Shown piece after piece: positions 8,871 through 19,191 of a DNA stretch of 64,000 nucleotides (position 1 is the first letter of the stretch; each line of letters begins with the position of its first letter). The position numbers and the translations under genes are program-made. The notes under the pieces were generated by a model that saw nothing but the letters and a program-made list of their open reading frames with translations, was not told where the DNA came from and ran no database searches. The DNA is from an uncultured Acidobacteriia bacterium (GTDB lineage: Bacteria > Acidobacteriota > Terriglobia > Bryobacterales > Bryobacteraceae). Location of the stretch: contig CAIVVT010000147.1 of NCBI GenBank assembly GCA_903909435.1, forward strand, positions 124,001 through 188,000, read 5' to 3'.

Positions 8871-9725
8871 TCATGATCCGGTCGGATAGCCGCGGATGAT
8901 CATGAACGTCCGCTTCCAGCGCGTCTTGGGGACGAAATTGCGCACAATATCCCAAAGATGGGGGAAATCGACGCCGGAGTTCACCAGATCTTCGGTCGGG
9001 GAGTCGAAGGACCAGTAAACCAACAGCGGCTTTCCGATGATGTTGGCCCTCGGAACGAAACCCCAGTAGCGCGAATCCAAGGACCCGTCCCGGTTGTCAC
9101 CCATGGCAAAGTAATTATCCGGAGGCACCACGACCTCACCTTTAACTACGTGCTTTCGCAGCATGTCGATCGCCCGTTCATCGACGCTGGTGTTGGGATC
9201 GGACGGGAAGTTGTCCCGGTAGGAGTCCAGATAGAACGTCTTGTGATACTTGTAAGGCTCCTGGATCGGCTTTCCGTTCAGCCAGAGCTGCTTGTTAACG
9301 ATTCGGATATGGTCGCCGGGAACGCCGATGACCCGTTTCACGAACGTTTGCTTGATGTCCACCGGGTAGCGGAAGACGATGATGTCACCGCGTTTCACGG
9401 GCGTGTACGGCAGCAGGTACTTGCTAACCGGTCCAGCTGGCGCGTAAGACAGCTTGTCCACCAACAGGTGGTCGCCGATCAGCAGCGTGTCTTCCATCGA
9501 GCCCGTGGGAATGACGAACGCCTGCACCAGCGCGGTCGTCCCGAACAGCAGCAGCAGAATGGTGATGGTCCATTCCGCCACGGCATTGCGCGGTACTTCC
9601 AGCGGCTCTGCGGCGGGTGTGCCTTCCGGCGGCGCGGCCGGTGGCGTGAATTCGGCCTCTGAACCGGCCACTATCTCCTGATCGCTCACTGCCTGTAATT
9701 GTACCGGATCGCGCCCGGACTTCAC
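8871..9725 (-). CDS. lepB: Signal peptidase I (copy 2)
   Basis: 284 residues, paralogue of the neighbouring gene. One helix at about 50-71, catalytic S76 in IPTGSMEDT, K130 in FVKRVIGVPGDHI, and box E GDNRDGSLDSRYWG are all intact. The N terminus (residues 1-45) is acidic and proline/alanine rich and differs from copy 1. The GTG start overlaps the TGA of the upstream JAMM-like gene (GTGA), indicating translational coupling. Both copies keep all catalytic residues, so neither appears decayed; differing substrate ranges are possible but not shown. Confidence 0.93.
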   Translation of the reverse strand: MKSGRDPVQLQAVSDQEIVAGSEAEFTPPAAPPEGTPAAEPLEVPRNAVAEWTITILLLLFGTTALVQAFVIPTGSMEDTLLIGDHLLVDKLSYAPAGPVSKYLLPYTPVKRGDIIVFRYPVDIKQTFVKRVIGVPGDHIRIVNKQLWLNGKPIQEPYKYHKTFYLDSYRDNFPSDPNTSVDERAIDMLRKHVVKGEVVVPPDNYFAMGDNRDGSLDSRYWGFVPRANIIGKPLLVYWSFDSPTEDLVNSGVDFPHLWDIVRNFVPKTRWKRTFMIIRGYPTGS

Positions 9726-10996
9726 TTTTCTTCAGCTTGGGGTTCAGCTTGGACCTCGGTCGGGGACTCCACGGTCTCGCTGAATGAAGCGTGGTCGCTC
9801 AGAAACAAAGTGAGGTGGAAAATGACTCGCCCTGCCGCCCCGCGGTACACGATGCCTCCGTGCGCCAGGTCGCTTGTCGAGAGCGGCTCTGTTTTGGTGG
9901 CGCCGCCCTCCTCAATCGCCAGTTCGGCGCGCAGTGCCCGCTGAACCACCGGCAACCCCGGATTCCACTTGAGCCTGATCTTCTCTCCCGCCCGCTCGAC
10001 GGTCAGTCCCGTACTATAGGTGTCGCGACTGCGCACCTCGCTTCTAACTACCATCGTCGTCAAGGTAAGCGCCCCGCCGATGAACCCGCCCAGCAGTAAG
10101 AAAACGAATGAGAGCCACAGCCAAACCCAGCGATACCTCCTGACCGGCGCCTTGCGAACATCCGACTGGAGTTCCCCCTGCACATCCAGGGCGAGCCGGG
10201 TGATCCCACCGGGTGCCTCGGCTTCAAGCTCTGGCTGCCGTGCGGCCTCAGACTGGCGATCCTCCCGGCCCAAACGAGGCCGCCCCATCCGGGTGCGGCT
10301 CATCTCCCGGGCCGCCTCCGGCGCAAACCCCGCGGCCTCCAACCCAATCCCTTCGGCCAACGCTTCCCCCGGACCATGCGAAACACTGCGCTCGCGCCTT
10401 GGCGCAGGCGGCAGTTGCATTTCCTTGCGCCGGAAGACGAACGTCTCGGTTTGCGGCTCAACAGAAAACGCGCCGCCCTGGCGGGTTAGGAAGATCGCCT
10501 CACTAGGACGCGTCGGGAATGGCTTGACCAGTAGGCAAATGTCCTCGGGATTGGGAAACTGCGCGTCCAGCAGGGCCAGATCGGCCTCAGTGAGTTGCAG
10601 AGGTTCCCGCGTGTGACTGCGGAAGAAGCCGACCACGCGCAGCAAGGAACCGGAATCCGCCGAGTACGATGCCGCCAAGCGGTCCATGCCCAACAGGTCG
10701 TCTTCGCTCAAAACGTAGGATGGGCCGTAAAGGTGCGAGCAGTGGACGGCTACGAACTTCTCGACGCGCACCACCGTCTTCCCGCCGCGTTGAACCGTCC
10801 CCAATAACAGGCCGCCCGCCTCGGCGCCGCGCTTGCGTAGTGCGCCGAAGCCCAGCATAACGGCGACACCAATTTGATCGACGGCTTCGGCACGCAGGTG
10901 CACCTCGATCCGTTGGCCCTCGGGTTCCCAGACAAAATAACTGGCTGGGGCCGAATGGTATGGCTGCGGAGTGGAAGGCGTGAGATCCATTGGCAA
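9722..10996 (-). CDS. Membrane protein with degenerate JAMM/MPN-like N-terminal domain
   Basis: 424 residues (a start at the third codon, ATG 10990, is equally possible). Residues 25-175 look like a JAB1/MPN domain: E59 in AEAGGLLLG matches the catalytic glutamate motif, and the region GFFRSHTREPLQLTEADL (123-140) lines up with the H-x-H-x(7)-S-x(2)-D metal motif, but the first histidine is R126, the serine is T136, and only H128 and D139 are kept. A charged linker follows (190-285), then one transmembrane helix (about 290-315) and a short C-terminal domain predicted to lie outside the cytoplasm. Coupled by a four-base overlap to a signal peptidase gene. The JAMM relation is an inference from the motif pattern; function unknown. 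Confidence 0.55.
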   Translation of the reverse strand: MPMDLTPSTPQPYHSAPASYFVWEPEGQRIEVHLRAEAVDQIGVAVMLGFGALRKRGAEAGGLLLGTVQRGGKTVVRVEKFVAVHCSHLYGPSYVLSEDDLLGMDRLAASYSADSGSLLRVVGFFRSHTREPLQLTEADLALLDAQFPNPEDICLLVKPFPTRPSEAIFLTRQGGAFSVEPQTETFVFRRKEMQLPPAPRRERSVSHGPGEALAEGIGLEAAGFAPEAAREMSRTRMGRPRLGREDRQSEAARQPELEAEAPGGITRLALDVQGELQSDVRKAPVRRYRWVWLWLSFVFLLLGGFIGGALTLTTMVVRSEVRSRDTYSTGLTVERAGEKIRLKWNPGLPVVQRALRAELAIEEGGATKTEPLSTSDLAHGGIVYRGAAGRVIFHLTLFLSDHASFSETVESPTEVQAEPQAEEK

Positions 10997-11128
10997 TTAG
11001 GGAGCGAATCCAGTCTTAGATTCCCGCGCCTTCCCCGCAATCCTAGGCCCGCCGCCAGGGGGCATTCAAGCCAACCCGCCAGTGGGATTTGGTTTAGGGC
11101 CGCGCCATTCAAACTCGACCTGTGAGCC

Positions 11129-11902
11129 TCAAGCCGCACCGCCTGCCGAGGCCTCTTCGCGGTAGCTCAGAGCAGCCTTCAGGTAGTCGCGATTCATGCG
11201 CGCGATGTTCTCGAGCTTGATGCCCTTCGGGCACGCCGCTTCGCACTCGCCGTAATTGGTGCAGGCGCCGAAAGCCTCTTCCTGCAACTGGGCGAGCATG
11301 CGCAGAGCACGCCGGTCCCGCTCAGGCTGGCCTTGGGGCAGCAGTCCGAGATGCGAGATTTTGGCCGAAACGAATAGCATTGCCGACGCGTTGGGGCAAG
11401 CCGCCACGCACGCGCCGCAGCCGATGCACGAGGCCGCGTCCATGGACATGTCCGCGCACTGCTTCATGATCGGCAGCGAGTTGGCATCCTGCGGACTGCC
11501 GGTGTTTACCGAAACGTAGCCGCCCGCCGCGATGATGCGGTCAAAGGCCGAGCGGTCGATCAGCAGGTCCTTCACCACCGGGAACGCCTCGGCGCGGAAC
11601 GGCTCCAGATAGAGCTCGTCGCCGTCTTTGAAATAACGCATGTGCAACTGGCAGACCGTGGTCCCGCGCTGCGGACCGTGCGGCACACCGTCGATCATGA
11701 AGCCGCAGCAGCCGCATATGCCTTCGCGGCAATCGTGCTCGAACACCACCGGGTCGTCGCCCTGCTTGATCAGGCGCTGATTCAACACGTCGAGCATCTC
11801 GAGAAACGACATGTGCTCGCTGACGCCGGGCACATCGTATTTCACCATCTTGCCCGGCTCGTTAGCGGACTTCTGCCGCCAGATATTGAGCGTGAGTCTC
11901 AT
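11129..11902 (-). CDS. sdhB: Succinate dehydrogenase/fumarate reductase iron-sulfur subunit
   Basis: 257 residues from the ATG at 11902; the frame is open further upstream but that stretch lies inside the sdhA gene. The [2Fe-2S] ligands are in [10 protein letters not shown] (C58, C63, C66) with C84, and two ferredoxin-type cysteine sets follow: [12 protein letters not shown] and [14 protein letters not shown], binding the [4Fe-4S] and [3Fe-4S] clusters. The subunit passes electrons between the flavoprotein and the membrane cytochrome b. It is the last gene of the minus-strand operon, 14 bases after sdhA. Confidence 0.93.
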   Translation of the reverse strand: MRLTLNIWRQKSANEPGKMVKYDVPGVSEHMSFLEMLDVLNQRLIKQGDDPVVFEHDCREGICGCCGFMIDGVPHGPQRGTTVCQLHMRYFKDGDELYLEPFRAEAFPVVKDLLIDRSAFDRIIAAGGYVSVNTGSPQDANSLPIMKQCADMSMDAASCIGCGACVAACPNASAMLFVSAKISHLGLLPQGQPERDRRALRMLAQLQEEAFGACTNYGECEAACPKGIKLENIARMNRDYLKAALSYREEASAGGAA

Positions 11903-11916
11903 TCCCGATTGCCTCT

Positions 11917-13836
<1,920 letters not shown>

Positions 13837-13858
13837 TTTGGGTTTCTCCTTCTCTCCC

Positions 13859-14557
13859 CTACAGAGTGCGGGGCAAGACCTTCAGCAGCACGGCCAGCGG
13901 GATGGAGCAGTTGCCCATCCCGATCACGAACCCGAACAGCTTCGAGCCCGTCTTGATCCAGGGCGTGTAGCGCGGGTGGTTGACACCCAGGGTCTGGAAC
14001 AGGCTCCACACGCCGTGATACAGGTGGGTCGCCAGCAGGATGTTCGCGACCATGTAGAAAATCGCCGCTGCGGGCTGGCGTTGGAACCCGTAAATCACCT
14101 TGTTATATACGTCGTCCGGAGCCACGCCCGGATAGGCGTGCATGGTCGTGAAATGCAGGATGTGATAAACGATGAAGAACCCGACGATGGGGCCGCTCCA
14201 CACCATCGTGCGCGCCGCGTAGGTCGAGACCAGTGCGGCCTTCTTCACGTAGGCCACGGGCCGGGCTTTGAAATTGTTGAGCATCGTGAGCTGCCAGGCC
14301 GCTAGTATATGCAGCGCCACGGACGTGAGCAGGATGATGCGCGCGGGCCACAGCAGTTCGACGTTCTCTTGCAGGAACTTGCCGTAGGCGTTAATCCGGT
14401 CGGGGCCCAGAAAGATCTGCAGGTTCCCGATCATGTGCACCGTGACGAAGCCGAACAGGATCACCCCTGTCACGGCCATCACGATCTTCTTGCCGACGAC
14501 GGAATTGAATAGCGCGGCGGTTCGACCAAAGCCGCTAGGGACGGCGACTGAACTCAT
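13859..14557 (-). CDS. sdhC: Succinate dehydrogenase cytochrome b subunit (B-type)
   Basis: 232 residues from the ATG at 14557, chosen for the AGGAGA ribosome site about ten bases upstream; the open frame extends 94 codons further but without protein character. Five hydrophobic helices are visible, with histidines suited to two b-type hemes (for example in [27 protein letters not shown] and [10 protein letters not shown]). One five-helix subunit with two hemes is the class B arrangement that uses menaquinone. First gene of sdhCAB. The A/T-rich stretch around 14760-14815 is the only promoter-like sequence upstream. Confidence 0.9.
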   Translation of the reverse strand: MSSVAVPSGFGRTAALFNSVVGKKIVMAVTGVILFGFVTVHMIGNLQIFLGPDRINAYGKFLQENVELLWPARIILLTSVALHILAAWQLTMLNNFKARPVAYVKKAALVSTYAARTMVWSGPIVGFFIVYHILHFTTMHAYPGVAPDDVYNKVIYGFQRQPAAAIFYMVANILLATHLYHGVWSLFQTLGVNHPRYTPWIKTGSKLFGFVIGMGNCSIPLAVLLKVLPRTL

Positions 14558-14909
14558 CGTGTTGCATTCTCCTGCTAGCCGCCGCAGTGAACTGCGCGAC
14601 AGGCTCTTGCTAAGCGGCGCAGCGAGCTGCGCTACGGACTTCGACAGCGGGCGCACGATTCTGCGCCAAGTGCGTACTTGATGGACGCGGAGACAACCGC
14701 ACCCCGGTAGGCTCCTCGTAGGCCGATTGGCTTCTACTTTGAAGGATGCCCGGACTCTTCCATTGTATGAAAAAAATCGGACACGGCTGTATGAAGATTC
14801 AACACTTTTATCCCGCCGCGCCGCCTCGGCTGTTGGCACAGTCTGATCGCGCGCGGCGGCGATCTTTACTATGGCTTTAGCCCTTGCGGCCCCTACGCAT
14901 AGCTCTCTC
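14558..14909. other. Intergenic region upstream of sdhCAB
   Basis: No gene is seen. It holds the inverted-repeat pair at 14583-14631 and an A/T-rich stretch with the 8-base word TGTATGAA repeated at 14764-14771 and 14788-14795 (24 bases apart). The position suggests the sdh promoter and a possible regulator site here, but no confident -35/-10 pair could be assigned. Confidence 0.4.
14583..14631. repeat. Pair of short inverted repeats with identical GA spacer
   Basis: Two hairpin-forming words lie 35 bases apart in the sdhC leader region: CGCAGT-GA-ACTGCG (14583-14596) and CGCAGC-GA-GCTGCG (14618-14631). Both are 14 bases with 6-bp arms and a GA centre, and their flanks are partly alike (TAGCCG/TAAGCG before, GCGAC/GCTAC after). 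They could be copies of a short dispersed palindrome or a protein site. No T-run follows, so they are not intrinsic terminators. Confidence 0.45.
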
Positions 14910-15491
14910 TTAGCGTTTCGACGAAGTTGGGCTCAGCACGTACCCGGATCTGCCGCGGTCCCAGATGTACGACCATCGTTTCCTGATCTCCTGCGCGGGC
15001 GTGGGACTCACTCCAACCAGCGACGAAACATCGATCCCGTCCGAGCTGAGAAGGTCAACGGCCAATGAGCGCCCGTCGCGATGGAAGACCTCGCTTAGCG
15101 CTCCTTCGGCGCATCTGTAGCCGGAGATGTAGTACCGCCACCCGCTGCCGGTCAAATGGTTGTCATGGATCACGAGAAATCGCACGGAAGTGCCAGGTTC
15201 GGGCTGCACGACCGTGTCCCGTTCGATCTTGGCCGTCCAGTCCGGCGTTCGATTTTGCCCGGGTTCGGACGGGCTGTCGGAGTGGGTGGCCGTCCCGCCT
15301 TTGAAAACGAACGTTCGCGTCCCCGAACGGATCGTCAGATTCCTGAAGTCCAGGCGATTGATGTCTGCACAATGAATGCCTCGCGCCGGCTTCCCGATGG
15401 AAGGTCTGGCGGGCATGTCGCCATTCCGCTGCTGGCCCAGTGCCGCACCCAGAGAGATCAATGAAATAATCGTTGCCCGCAGGCTGAACAT
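14910..15491 (-). CDS. Hypothetical secreted protein
   Basis: 193 residues from the ATG at 15491, chosen because it begins a signal-peptide-like segment (MFSLRATIISLISLGAALGQ). Nine further upstream codons are open. The mature part is polar and predicted mostly beta, with two cysteines (in GIHCADI and SGYRCAEG) that could form a disulfide. No family is recognised and no catalytic motif is seen. Its promoter must lie near the double-hairpin element at 15557-15639. It is transcribed away from the MDR reductase gene. Confidence 0.55.
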   Translation of the reverse strand: MFSLRATIISLISLGAALGQQRNGDMPARPSIGKPARGIHCADINRLDFRNLTIRSGTRTFVFKGGTATHSDSPSEPGQNRTPDWTAKIERDTVVQPEPGTSVRFLVIHDNHLTGSGWRYYISGYRCAEGALSEVFHRDGRSLAVDLLSSDGIDVSSLVGVSPTPAQEIRKRWSYIWDRGRSGYVLSPTSSKR

Positions 15492-15556
15492 GATCCAAGT
15501 ATGGTCGAGCGGGTGCAACGTGTTGCGGGCACCTACCCCATCGCGCGAAAAGCCGA

Positions 15557-15639
15557 AACCGTAACCTCTTACGGTTCTTGTTTCTAAGTTATTGGTTCTA
15601 AATGTAGATTCTCTAGAAAACCGTAAGAACTTACGGTTT
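15557..15639 (+). repeat. Double-hairpin element, copy 1
   Basis: Two perfect palindromes of identical geometry: AACCGTAA-N4-TTACGGTT at 15557-15576 and again at 15619-15638 (the second extends to 10-bp arms). Their starts are 62 bases apart and the 42-base A/T-rich linker resembles the linker of a second copy at 18353-18436 in the same orientation: the pattern C-TG..T..AAGT-ATTG..TC-AAA-G is shared. Stem bases differ between copies while pairing is largely kept. The element sits in the divergent region between 14910-15491 and the MDR gene. It may be a structured RNA, paired operators, or a small repeat. Confidence 0.7.
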
Positions 15640-15802
15640 CAGGTTTCAGCGCGAGGCCAAGGGGCCACGCGGCGCACCCCGATAGCCGCGGATTCTCGAC
15701 AGGCGGATGGGTGTTTCCGGTCCGCTTAGCTGCGGGTCGGGTTAGACTACCCGCAGACCCGTCCCATACTGGCGACCCGGCTGCTCGCGAGGAGGAATAC
15801 AG

Positions 15803-16855
15803 GTGACAATCCGTACCGCTGGTACAGGAGCTGAAGCGGAGAACGCCACCGTCGCTCCCGCGCTGATGAGGGCGGCCGTCCACACCCGCTACGGCCCGCC
15901 GGAAGTTGTCGAAATCAAGGCCGTCCCAAGGCCAGTGCCCGGGGAGAATGACGTCCTGGTTCGCGTCCATGCGACCACGGTCTGCGCTGCGGACTGGAGG
16001 TTGCGGAAAGCCGACCCGATCCTGGTGCGATTCATCAACGGCTTCTGGGGGCCTACCAAGATCCCGATTCTGGGGATGGAGTTCGCCGGAACGGTGGAAT
16101 CGGTAGGCTCGGTGGTGACCCGCTTCGGCGTGGGCGACGAGGTGTTTGGATCCACCGGCTTCAAGTTCGGCGCGCACGCCGAATACGTGTACCTGCCCGA
16201 GACGGGCGGCGTCGCCCTGAAGCCGGTCAACATGACGCTGGAGGAAGCCGCCGCGGTCCTGTTTGGCGGGATTTCGGCGCTGCACTTCCTGCGGCTGGGG
16301 AAGGTCCAGGCGGGACAGAAGGTGCTGATCTATGGGGCGTCCGGCAGCGTCGGAGTCTTTGCCGTTCAACTGGCGAAGCACTTCGGGGCGCAAGTCACCG
16401 GCGTGTGCAGCACGCGCAACCTGGACCTGGTGAAGTCGCTGGGCGCGGACGAGGTCGTGGACTACACCAAACAGGACTTTTCGGGCGCCGGACAGATCTA
16501 CGACGCCGTTTTCGACATGGTCGGCAAGAGCGGCTATTCGCGCACCCTGAAGTGTCTCAAGCGCGGCGGCTTATTCGTTCAGGTAGGCGCCTACGGCGGA
16601 ATGCTGTCTATCCTCGCCGGAATGCTGCGCGGGATGTGGGTTTCGATGACGGGCGCCGCGAAGGTAATCGGCGGGGTGGCCACCGCAGCTCCCGGGGATC
16701 AGGCGCTGCTCAAGGAATTGGTTGAGGCCGGCAAGCTGCGCACGGTGATCGATAAACGCTATTCGCTGGACCAGATCGCCGAGGCTCACCGCTACGCGGA
16801 AGCGGGTCACAAGCGTGGGCATGTGGTCGTGCTCTTCGAGCCCGCGAGCCGGTAG
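15803..16855 (+). CDS. MDR-family NAD(P)-dependent oxidoreductase (quinone-reductase type)
   Basis: 350 residues from a GTG with a strong GAGGAGGAA ribosome site just upstream. The GroES-like N-terminal domain and the Rossmann domain with IYGASGSVGVFAVQLAKHFG are typical of medium-chain dehydrogenase/reductases. The catalytic-zinc motifs of alcohol dehydrogenases (Cys, GHE) are absent: TVCAADWRLRK and GMEFAG take those positions, as in zeta-crystallin-like quinone or enone reductases. Likely a cytoplasmic NADPH-dependent reductase of unknown substrate. It lies between two copies of the double-hairpin element. Confidence 0.8.
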   Translation: MTIRTAGTGAEAENATVAPALMRAAVHTRYGPPEVVEIKAVPRPVPGENDVLVRVHATTVCAADWRLRKADPILVRFINGFWGPTKIPILGMEFAGTVESVGSVVTRFGVGDEVFGSTGFKFGAHAEYVYLPETGGVALKPVNMTLEEAAAVLFGGISALHFLRLGKVQAGQKVLIYGASGSVGVFAVQLAKHFGAQVTGVCSTRNLDLVKSLGADEVVDYTKQDFSGAGQIYDAVFDMVGKSGYSRTLKCLKRGGLFVQVGAYGGMLSILAGMLRGMWVSMTGAAKVIGGVATAAPGDQALLKELVEAGKLRTVIDKRYSLDQIAEAHRYAEAGHKRGHVVVLFEPASR

Positions 16856-16888
16856 CTCGGCGGCGGTTGCATTCACTAACCCGTCAAC

Positions 16889-18208
16889 TCACCGCGGCGC
16901 GGCGGCGACGGACTCCGTCTCCAGACCGGTGCGGGCCGGTGCGGGAGCCGGTGGCTCACCGGTAATCAGCCGGGCCCGGCGGTTGAAAGTGAAGTACTGG
17001 AAGGCCCACTGGATGAACACCAGCAGCCGGTTCTGGAAGCCGACCAGATACATCAGGTGGACGAACAGCCAGGTGACCCAGGCGATCCAGCCGCTCAGGT
17101 TCAGCCCCGCGATCACCCCCACGGCCGAGGCGCGGCCGATCGTCGCCATCGTTCCGCGATTGTGGTAGCGGAAGGGGGGCGCGGACTGGCCGTTGAGCCG
17201 CGCTTCTACCAGCGCCGCGGCGTAGCGCCCGTGCTGCATGGCGACCGGAGCGACGGCCGGTTCAGCCGGCGTGCCCGCGGTGGTCGAGCCGGCCAGATCG
17301 CCCAGAACGAAGATCTCGGGATGGCCCGGCACGGTCAAGTCGGGCTCCACCGTAATCCGACCGGCGCGGTCCCGCACGGCGCCGGTCCGCGCCGCAAGAA
17401 TTCCGCCCAGTTCCGAAGCCTCCACGCCGGCCGCCCACAGCACGGTATGGGCCTGGATGCGCCGGTGGGTGCCCGACAGTTCGAGATCGACTCCCGCGCC
17501 GTCGACGGACACGACTCGCGCCCCGGGCAGTGCCAGCACGCCCAGTTTGTGCAGCGACTCCACCGCTTTCGCGGACAGGCCGTCCGGGTACGTTCCGAGG
17601 ATGCGCGGTGACGCCTCCACCAGGAAGATCTGCGCCTCTTCGGGCCGGATGTTGCGGAACTCGCCCTGCAGCGTATCGTTTGCGATCTCGCCCAGTGCGC
17701 CCGCCAACTCTACGCCTGTCGGCCCTCCGCCCACGATGACGAACGTGAGCCAGGCGCGCCGGAGGGTTGGGTCGGGTTCCATTTCGCCCGCTTCGAATGC
17801 GGTCAGAATCCGGCGCCGAATCTCCTGCGCGTCCTCCAGCGTCTTGAGCCCCGGCGCGAAGGTTTCCCACTCCGGATGTCCAAAGTAGTGGTGCCGGGAG
17901 CCGGTGGCCACGATCAGCGAGTCGTACGGAACCTCGCGCTCTTTCGTCTGCACGACGCGGCGCTCCACGTCGAAGCCTGTCACTTCGCCCAGCAGCGTGT
18001 GAACGTTCCTGGCGTCCCGCAAAGCCACGCGCAGCGGAGATGCGATGTCCACCGCCGACAGGCCGCCCGTCGCCACCTGGTAAAGCATCGGCTGAAACAG
18101 GTGGAAATTGCGGCGGTCGATCACTGTGACGTCCACCGGTTTGCCCTTCAGCGCCCGGGCGGCGTACAGTCCCGCGAACCCTCCACCCACGATCACAACG
18201 CGATGCAT
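16889..18208 (-). CDS. ndh: Type II NADH dehydrogenase (NDH-2)
   Basis: 439 residues. N-terminal FAD-binding motif VVIVGGGFAGLYAARAL, NADH-binding motif FVIVGGGPTGVELAGALGE near the centre, the ATGS motif, and a C-terminal FAD contact FVLGDLAGS define the two-dinucleotide-binding NDH-2 family. The C-terminal 70 residues carry hydrophobic/amphipathic stretches (LSGWIAWVTWLFVHLMYLVG) for membrane attachment. The enzyme transfers electrons from NADH to quinone without proton pumping. The gene converges with the MDR reductase gene (33 bases between stops). Confidence 0.9.
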   Translation of the reverse strand: MHRVVIVGGGFAGLYAARALKGKPVDVTVIDRRNFHLFQPMLYQVATGGLSAVDIASPLRVALRDARNVHTLLGEVTGFDVERRVVQTKEREVPYDSLIVATGSRHHYFGHPEWETFAPGLKTLEDAQEIRRRILTAFEAGEMEPDPTLRRAWLTFVIVGGGPTGVELAGALGEIANDTLQGEFRNIRPEEAQIFLVEASPRILGTYPDGLSAKAVESLHKLGVLALPGARVVSVDGAGVDLELSGTHRRIQAHTVLWAAGVEASELGGILAARTGAVRDRAGRITVEPDLTVPGHPEIFVLGDLAGSTTAGTPAEPAVAPVAMQHGRYAAALVEARLNGQSAPPFRYHNRGTMATIGRASAVGVIAGLNLSGWIAWVTWLFVHLMYLVGFQNRLLVFIQWAFQYFTFNRRARLITGEPPAPAPARTGLETESVAAAPR

Positions 18209-18516
18209 CTGTCGGTACTCCTTGCGGCCGCGGACCGGAATCCGCCCACCAATTGGTTAGATGCGGCGTACGGCGTTGAGCTTCAATGGGCCGCCCGGCA
18301 AGCACGTGCGGAGCATGGCTGCGGGTGCACGAACCCAGGCCCGGAAAGTGCAAACCGCTAATTTTAACGGTTCGTGCCTTCAAGTGATTGAATCGAAAGG
18401 GGAGAATTTTGCAAACCGCTAAAACCAGCGGTTTGCCGATTCCACCTCCGGCTATTTGGAGACCTCTGCTAGCCTCTTAAGGTGGTAGGCTAGTCCGCTG
18501 AACCACCCTTAAACGA
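18209..18516. other. Divergent intergenic region between ndh and the 18517 gene
   Basis: About 308 bases without a gene. The only structure seen is double-hairpin element copy 2 at 18353-18436. Promoters for both flanking genes must lie here, but no convincing -35/-10 pair was identified. Confidence 0.4.
18353..18436 (+). repeat. Double-hairpin element, copy 2
   Basis: Two palindromes with the same 20-base outline as copy 1 at 15557: AACCGCTA-N4-TAACGGTT at 18353-18372 (one mismatched pair) and AACCGCT-N6-AGCGGTT at 18414-18433, which extends to a perfect 10-bp stem GCAAACCGCT/AGCGGTTTGC (18411-18436). Starts are 61 bases apart. The linker matches copy 1 at about 17-18 of the first 28 positions by eye, and similarity continues upstream (GCGGG..CAC..ACCC). 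Sits between divergent ndh and the 18517 gene; no T-run follows, so not a normal terminator. Confidence 0.7.
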
Positions 18517-19191
18517 ATGAAAGTGCTTCTGTTCGGAGCGACCGGGATGGTCGGCCAAGGCGTGCTGCGCGAGTGCCTGCTCGATTCGGGCGTGGAATTC
18601 GTGCTGCTGGTGGGCCGCCAAACGGCGGGCGTGGAATACCCGAAATTGCGGGAAATCGTCCATGCGGACATGTGGGACTACTCGTCCATCGAAGCGGAAC
18701 TGACCGGCTTCGACGCCTGCTTTTTTTGCCTCGGGGTCTCGGCCGCCGGGCTGGACGAACCCGACTACGCACACATCACGTACGGGATTACGCTGGCTGC
18801 CGCGACGATTCTGTCCCGCCTGAATCCGCACATGACGTTCATCTACGTCTCCGGCGCCGGGACGGACGGCAGCGGGAAGGGCCGCATCATGTGGGCGCGC
18901 GTCAAGGGTAAGACCGAGAACGCACTGCTGCGGTTGCCGTTCGAAAACGCCTATATGTTTCGCCCCGGCTTCATCGAACCGCTGCATGGCATCCGCTCGA
19001 GGACGCGCGCCTACCGGATCGCCTACACGCTCGGTAAGCCCCTGTTGCCGGTGCTCCGAATGTTGTTCCCACGTTCGATTCTGACCACCGTGCAGATTGG
19101 CCGGGCGATGCTCGAAGTGGCCCGCAACGGGGCTGCCAAGCAGATCCTGGAGGCCCGCGACATCAACGCGGCCGCCGCCGCTTCCATTTAG
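18517..19191 (+). CDS. NAD(P)-binding atypical SDR / epimerase-like protein
   Basis: 224 residues. KVLLFGATGMVGQGVLRECL is a Rossmann dinucleotide-binding start, and FIYVSGAGTDGSGKGRIMWARVKGKTE contains the atypical SDR active region with lysine K in place of YxxxK spacing. This resembles the small NAD-dependent epimerase/HTATIP2-like proteins that bind NADP and often show weak oxidoreductase activity. Cytoplasmic; substrate unknown. Its stop overlaps by four bases with the stop of the convergent M16 gene at 19188. Confidence 0.75.
   Translation: MKVLLFGATGMVGQGVLRECLLDSGVEFVLLVGRQTAGVEYPKLREIVHADMWDYSSIEAELTGFDACFFCLGVSAAGLDEPDYAHITYGITLAAATILSRLNPHMTFIYVSGAGTDGSGKGRIMWARVKGKTENALLRLPFENAYMFRPGFIEPLHGIRSRTRAYRIAYTLGKPLLPVLRMLFPRSILTTVQIGRAMLEVARNGAAKQILEARDINAAAAASI

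Noticed and set aside
18353-18436. Intrinsic terminators for ndh or the 18517 gene
   Set aside because: The hairpins lie upstream of both divergent genes and lack T-runs; treated as the double-hairpin element instead.
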